The translations under genes and the position numbers were made by a program. 9,611 bases of DNA, taken from contig JAJXVI010000045.1 in assembly GCA_021782195.1 (NCBI GenBank), forward strand, positions 1 through 9,611, given 5' to 3'. This document shows positions 7,114-9,611 of the stretch, in pieces; within the stretch, counting starts at the first letter, position 1, and each line of letters starts with the position of its first letter. The stretch comes from a bacterium (lineage in GTDB: Bacteria; Vulcanimicrobiota; Xenobia; RGZZ01). The notes beneath the pieces were generated by a model, which was given only the letters and a program-made list of their open reading frames with translations, did no database searches and had not been told where the DNA came from.

Positions 7114-7144
7114 TTTACATACCGCGCCGCATCTGCTATGTATT
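7114..7144. promoter_or_regulatory. Near-symmetric divergent promoter-like region
   Basis: On the plus strand TTTACA (7114-7119), a 17-base spacer and TATGTA (7137-7142), preceded by TG as in an extended -10, give a sigma70-like promoter for the methyltransferase gene. TACATA (7116-7121) and TATGTA (7137-7142) are perfect inverted repeats, so the minus strand has the mirror -10 TATGTA with AATACA (7144-7139) at 17 bases as a weaker -35, pointing at the glycosyltransferase gene. The boxes are AT-rich islands in GC-rich DNA. The -10 of each direction overlaps the -35 of the other. The minus-strand boxes are weak matches. Confidence 0.5.
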
Positions 7145-7150
7145 TCTTGG

Positions 7151-7163
7151 AGACTTGCAGTCT
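7151..7163 (+). promoter_or_regulatory. Short dyad at the predicted transcription start (candidate operator)
   Basis: AGACT-TGC-AGTCT is a perfect 5-bp dyad that begins about where transcription from the 7114-7142 promoter would start. A second dyad, the 10-bp palindrome GCCTGCAGGC, lies at 7207-7216 in the same leader. Either could be a repressor site or leader hairpin. No regulator gene is present in the window. Confidence 0.25.
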
Positions 7164-7224
7164 GTTCGCCGGACTTCGACGTTTGACGGCGCAAAGTTGG
7201 GGGCGTGCCTGCAGGCGTGTGCAC

Positions 7225-7232
7225 GAGAGAGG
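7225..7232 (+). promoter_or_regulatory. Ribosome binding site deciding the methyltransferase start
   Basis: GAGAGAGG ends 5 bases before the GTG at 7238. The other in-frame GTG, at 7205, has no comparable site, so 7238 is preferred. Confidence 0.6.
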
Positions 7233-7237
7233 TTACC

Positions 7238-7921
7238 GTGTCTGAATCAGTTGCTCCCGGTTCTTCCCCTGCAAGCCGTGATGATAGCTTGAATCTCCAC
7301 CGGGCATCAGGCCAGCCGCCCACATCCCCGTACCCACCGCGCACATACAGCCTCGGTGAGCACGTGCGGTGCCTCGTGCGGCCAGAAATTCTCGTGGTAA
7401 TTCCCATCTACTGCCTGGGCCTCATCCCCGCCACGGTGATCTTTGGCAAGATGGTTGTGCGACTGGAGCAGGCGCTCGGAATTCCTTCCCTGTGTACCTG
7501 GCTCTCGTTCGAAACGCGCGTGACCGTGTTCGCTGCATGCCTTTTCGTGGGAGCAGCCATCATCTCGTTCAGCTACACGTGGCTGGTTCTGGAAGGCGGA
7601 GGTGGGCCCGTGCCTCCATTTTCGAAGCGCACCCGCTATCTGGTCGTCACGGGTCCCTACGCCGTCGTGCGCCACCCCTCGTTGTGGGGGAAACTGCTGG
7701 GCGTGATAGGGCTTGGCATCTTTCTCGGATCGATCACGTTCCTGACCGTCGTGATACCGCGGGCGCTGTCGTGGTCGCTCTCGTCGAACACCCGACGTCA
7801 GGATGACGCCCTGGAACGTGCCTTCGGTGACGCCTACCTCAACTGGCGCGACCGCACACCACGCCTCGTGCCGACCACCGTGCGCGCTGTCTTCCACAGC
7901 CTGTGCGGTGGGTGTCAGTGA
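7238..7921 (+). CDS. Isoprenylcysteine carboxyl methyltransferase / phospholipid methyltransferase family protein
   Basis: SAM-dependent integral membrane methyltransferase of the ICMT/PEMT-like superfamily, 227 residues. After a Pro/Ser-rich N-terminal stretch (about 1-35) come membrane segments at about 50-70, 95-117 and 150-175. The diagnostic C-terminal motifs are clear: LEGGGGPVPPF, then TRYLVVTGPYAVVRHPSLWG (Arg-His-Pro at 145-147) and a closing DDALERAFGDAYLNWRDR followed by PRLVP. Bacterial members methylate lipids or small hydrophobic acceptors and often sit in lipid or envelope loci; the acceptor here cannot be read from sequence. A GTG start at 7238 has GAGAGAGG 5 bases upstream. 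The TGA at 7919-7921 overlaps the GTG of the flippase-like gene, so the two are probably translated together. It is transcribed away from the glycosyltransferase/radical SAM unit, with about 205 bases between the two starts. Confidence 0.85.
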   Translation: MSESVAPGSSPASRDDSLNLHRASGQPPTSPYPPRTYSLGEHVRCLVRPEILVVIPIYCLGLIPATVIFGKMVVRLEQALGIPSLCTWLSFETRVTVFAACLFVGAAIISFSYTWLVLEGGGGPVPPFSKRTRYLVVTGPYAVVRHPSLWGKLLGVIGLGIFLGSITFLTVVIPRALSWSLSSNTRRQDDALERAFGDAYLNWRDRTPRLVPTTVRAVFHSLCGGCQ

Positions 7922-8991
7922 AGGCCTCCATAAGGGTCCTCTGCAGCGTCATATTCCTCGCGGTCGCGCTGCGGCAGGTCAACTTGCATGAGATGGCCAC
8001 CCTCCTCGCGTCTGGCTGGGGATGGCTTTCTCCGGCGCCGTGGCTCTTCTGCGGAGCCGTTGCCATCGGTCTCCTCTCCGCCCTGGTCAACACGCTCAAG
8101 TGGTGGACCATCCTGCGGGCCTTCGATGTGGAGCTGCCCTGGCGGCGCGTGCTCTACCACTATCTGGTCGGCTACTTCATGAACACCATCCTGACTGGCA
8201 CCGGGGAAGCCCGCCGCATCCTCGCCGTCGGAAACGAGAGCGGCCACACCGCGGCGGTTGCCACTTCGGTTCTCGTCGAGCGCTGGAGTGGAGTGACCAC
8301 CCAGATGCTGGTTGCACTGTTCGCGCTGGCCGTGGCGTGCCGCACAAGCAACGGTCTGCTCCCGCTCACCGTCATCTGCCTGCTTGCGTGCGCGTTCCTG
8401 CTCGGTTCGTATGCCGCACTCCGACGCTCGTCCCTGCGCCTCGCCCCTTCCTCCACATCAACGGCAGAAGAGGGCGAAGATCCCGACACGTCCGCGAATG
8501 CACCCGGCCGACAGCGACGTTTCTCACGCCTCCTCAAACGTGCGCGCCACGGCTGGATGGAAGGTCTGTCATCACTGGAGCGCCTGCACCGGTCCCCGGC
8601 GACGCTCATGACCGTCGTGGCCCTGTCGCTGCTTGTGCCCCTGCTGGCCATCGCCTGCCACGCATGTCTCGGACTCGCCGTCGACAGCCATCCCGCGGCG
8701 AACCACACCATCGACCTCACCTTTCTCGCGATGGTGCCGATCGCCGTGGTCTTCGGACAGATGCCAATCTCCGTAAACGGCCTCGGCATACAGGAAGTCG
8801 CGTACCTGAGGCTTTTCGAGATGAGCGGCATGAGCGCATCCCAGGCACTCGCCATCTCGATGCTCTATCACGTCGTGAAGCTGCGCGTCGGGGGTCTTGG
8901 CGGCCTGCTCGCGCTGTTGGCGGGCGTGCCAGAGGCAGGGAGAATCTCCGAACGCGTTGACGAGGTAGGGATTGCCGCTCCCACCGCGTGA
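7918..8991 (+). CDS. UPF0104 / TIGR00374 flippase-like (LPG synthase TM region) membrane protein
   Basis: Multi-pass membrane protein of the lysylphosphatidylglycerol-synthase TM / UPF0104 family, 357 residues; relatives are linked to flipping or supplying lipids and lipid-linked sugars, but the activity of most is unproven. Family landmarks: GYFMNTILTGTGEARR (86-100), LVERWSG (119-125), and near the end MPISVNGLGIQEVAYLRLFE (282-301) and VGGLGGLLALLAG. It lacks the soluble LPG-synthase domain, so lysyl transfer is not expected. A hydrophilic loop at about 175-218 (STAEEGEDPDTS, then a basic RRFSRLLKRARHGW) splits the two membrane halves. The start is taken as GTG at 7918, which overlaps the methyltransferase stop as GTGA, with GGTGGG 5 bases before; GTGs at 7903 and 7912 are also possible and would add five or two residues. 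Beside two GT-C enzymes, a role in lipid-linked sugar export is likely (inference). Confidence 0.85.
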   Translation: MKASIRVLCSVIFLAVALRQVNLHEMATLLASGWGWLSPAPWLFCGAVAIGLLSALVNTLKWWTILRAFDVELPWRRVLYHYLVGYFMNTILTGTGEARRILAVGNESGHTAAVATSVLVERWSGVTTQMLVALFALAVACRTSNGLLPLTVICLLACAFLLGSYAALRRSSLRLAPSSTSTAEEGEDPDTSANAPGRQRRFSRLLKRARHGWMEGLSSLERLHRSPATLMTVVALSLLVPLLAIACHACLGLAVDSHPAANHTIDLTFLAMVPIAVVFGQMPISVNGLGIQEVAYLRLFEMSGMSASQALAISMLYHVVKLRVGGLGGLLALLAGVPEAGRISERVDEVGIAAPTA

Positions 8992-9084
8992 GTTGAGAAG
9001 GTTCCCCGGCCCCAGGAAGGGAAATCAAGGCAGGCGGCAGAAACGTTGCACGGTATTGCCGAGGATCTGAGGATTGCCGGAGCC

Positions 9085-9113
9085 CTCGACGCTCCGCTGG
9101 AGCGCCAGTCGAG
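9085..9113. other. Stem-loop in the leader of the last gene, with CTCGAC/GTCGAG arms
   Basis: CTCGAC (9085-9090) pairs with GTCGAG (9108-9113), and inside it GCTCC (9091-9095) pairs with GGAGC (9099-9103) around a GCT loop, leaving a 4-base bulge. It lies between the flippase stop and the last gene, ending 37 bases before the ATG. It lacks a T-run. The outer arms equal the core of the 26-bp repeats at 893-996. It may end the flippase transcript or act in the leader of the last gene. I see no convincing promoter in this 159-base gap. Confidence 0.5.
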
Positions 9114-9136
9114 AGCATCCGTGGGCAGCAGAGAGC

Positions 9137-9145
9137 AAGGGAGGT
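9137..9145 (+). promoter_or_regulatory. Near-consensus ribosome binding site of the last gene
   Basis: AAGGGAGGT ends 5 bases before the ATG at 9151. It is the strongest Shine-Dalgarno match in the window and suggests high expression of the secreted protein that follows. Confidence 0.75.
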
Positions 9146-9150
9146 ACAAG

Positions 9151-9611
9151 ATGGCTAGACCGAAGTTTCGCGTCGCCGCGCTCATGCTGGTGGGAATGCT
9201 CACCGTTGCGCTGACGACCGCGTCCCCCAGCTGGGCGGAGCATCACAGCCCCGTGAAGCGGGGCATCCATCAGATGAATTTTCAAGATCTGCAGTGTATG
9301 ATGCGAAAGTTGCCAACGCTGCTTCCGCCCGCACGTCTGGGTAACGAGTGGTCGGCGCACTACGCACACGTGAAGGGATCGCTCAAGCAGGCCACTTCAC
9401 TGCCGATCAGTCAGTTCACAATGGTCGCCGGCAACGTCAACTTCCGCGCTGGCTGGCATCCCAAACCCTACACCACCCGAGCCGAAGATCTGGCGATGTT
9501 CCAGCTCGGACTGCTTGTGAGCTATGGCCACTTCGCCATCGCCAACGCAAACATCCCGGAGAGCCGTGACGCGGCGACCACCAACCTCGGTGAGCTCGAG
9601 ACCATCAGCGC
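9151..9611 (+). CDS. Secreted protein of unknown function, 3' end cut by window edge
   Basis: Open from ATG 9151 to the window end, 153 full codons and no stop. A clear Sec signal peptide is present: MARPKFR, a hydrophobic core, then ASPSWA before EHHSP, with cleavage predicted near residue 29. The visible mature part has no family I recognise. It is mixed in character: QDLQCMMRKLPTLLPP with a single cysteine, NEWSAHYAHVKGSLKQA, MVAGNVNFRAGWHPKP, a helical-looking LAMFQLGLLVSYGHFAIAN, and TNLGELETIS at the edge. The near-consensus ribosome binding site (9137-9145) fixes the start. It follows the flippase gene by 159 bases with a stem-loop between, so it may be a separate unit. Envelope or periplasmic location is the only claim I would make. 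Confidence 0.8.
   Translation, partial: MARPKFRVAALMLVGMLTVALTTASPSWAEHHSPVKRGIHQMNFQDLQCMMRKLPTLLPPARLGNEWSAHYAHVKGSLKQATSLPISQFTMVAGNVNFRAGWHPKPYTTRAEDLAMFQLGLLVSYGHFAIANANIPESRDAATTNLGELETIS

Noticed and set aside
7032..7407. N-terminal extension of the upstream GT-C gene to the ATG at 7407
   Set aside because: The extra 125 residues are Cys/Arg/Gly-rich, unlike the family, and would overlap the divergent methyltransferase gene and its promoter.
7839..8247. Small minus-strand ORFs under the methyltransferase/flippase junction
   Set aside because: No ribosome binding site or recognisable domain, and they lie opposite two well-supported genes.
7918..8991. Full lysylphosphatidylglycerol synthase (MprF)
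   Set aside because: Only the membrane region is present; the soluble aminoacyl-transferase domain is absent.

Overview
The window comes from a GC-rich bacterium. The genes use strong purine-rich ribosome binding sites, GTG as well as ATG starts, and Sec-type signal peptides. I cannot assign a taxon from the sequence. Seven protein genes are visible, five on the minus strand and three units on the plus side including one cut by the window edge (eight genes in all). No rRNA, tRNA, CRISPR array, transposase or phage gene was seen. The longest stretch without a gene is about 240 bases.

Minus strand, in transcription order from about 7.1 kb down to 33: a multi-pass GT-C/GT39-like glycosyltransferase (5218-7032); a B12-binding-type radical SAM enzyme that overlaps it by ATGA (3761-5221); a second GT-C/GT39-like protein, paralogous to the first (1619-3721); a secreted FKBP-type peptidyl-prolyl isomerase (992-1456); and an unrecognised membrane-anchored protein built from two copies of one domain of about 98 residues (33-749). 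Between the last two lies a tandem array of four 26-bp hairpin repeats with an inverted partial copy beside it (873-996).

Plus strand, diverging from the first glycosyltransferase: an isoprenylcysteine/phospholipid-type membrane methyltransferase (7238-7921), overlapped by GTGA by a UPF0104/TIGR00374 flippase-like membrane protein (7918-8991), then an unrecognised secreted protein cut by the window edge (9151 onward). The divergent intergenic region (7033-7237) holds a near-symmetric pair of promoter-like boxes.

Working model (inference): the five genes between 1619 and 8991 form one envelope glycolipid or lipid-linked-sugar module. The two GT-C proteins would transfer sugar outside the membrane from polyprenyl-phosphate donors. 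The flippase-like protein would move or provide a lipid. The radical SAM enzyme and the membrane methyltransferase would modify the lipid or sugar. No sugar-loading enzyme such as a GT2 polyprenyl-phosphate glycosyltransferase lies in the window, so the substrate stays unknown. The FKBP and the duplicated-domain protein follow on the same strand but are separated by larger gaps and may be independent units.
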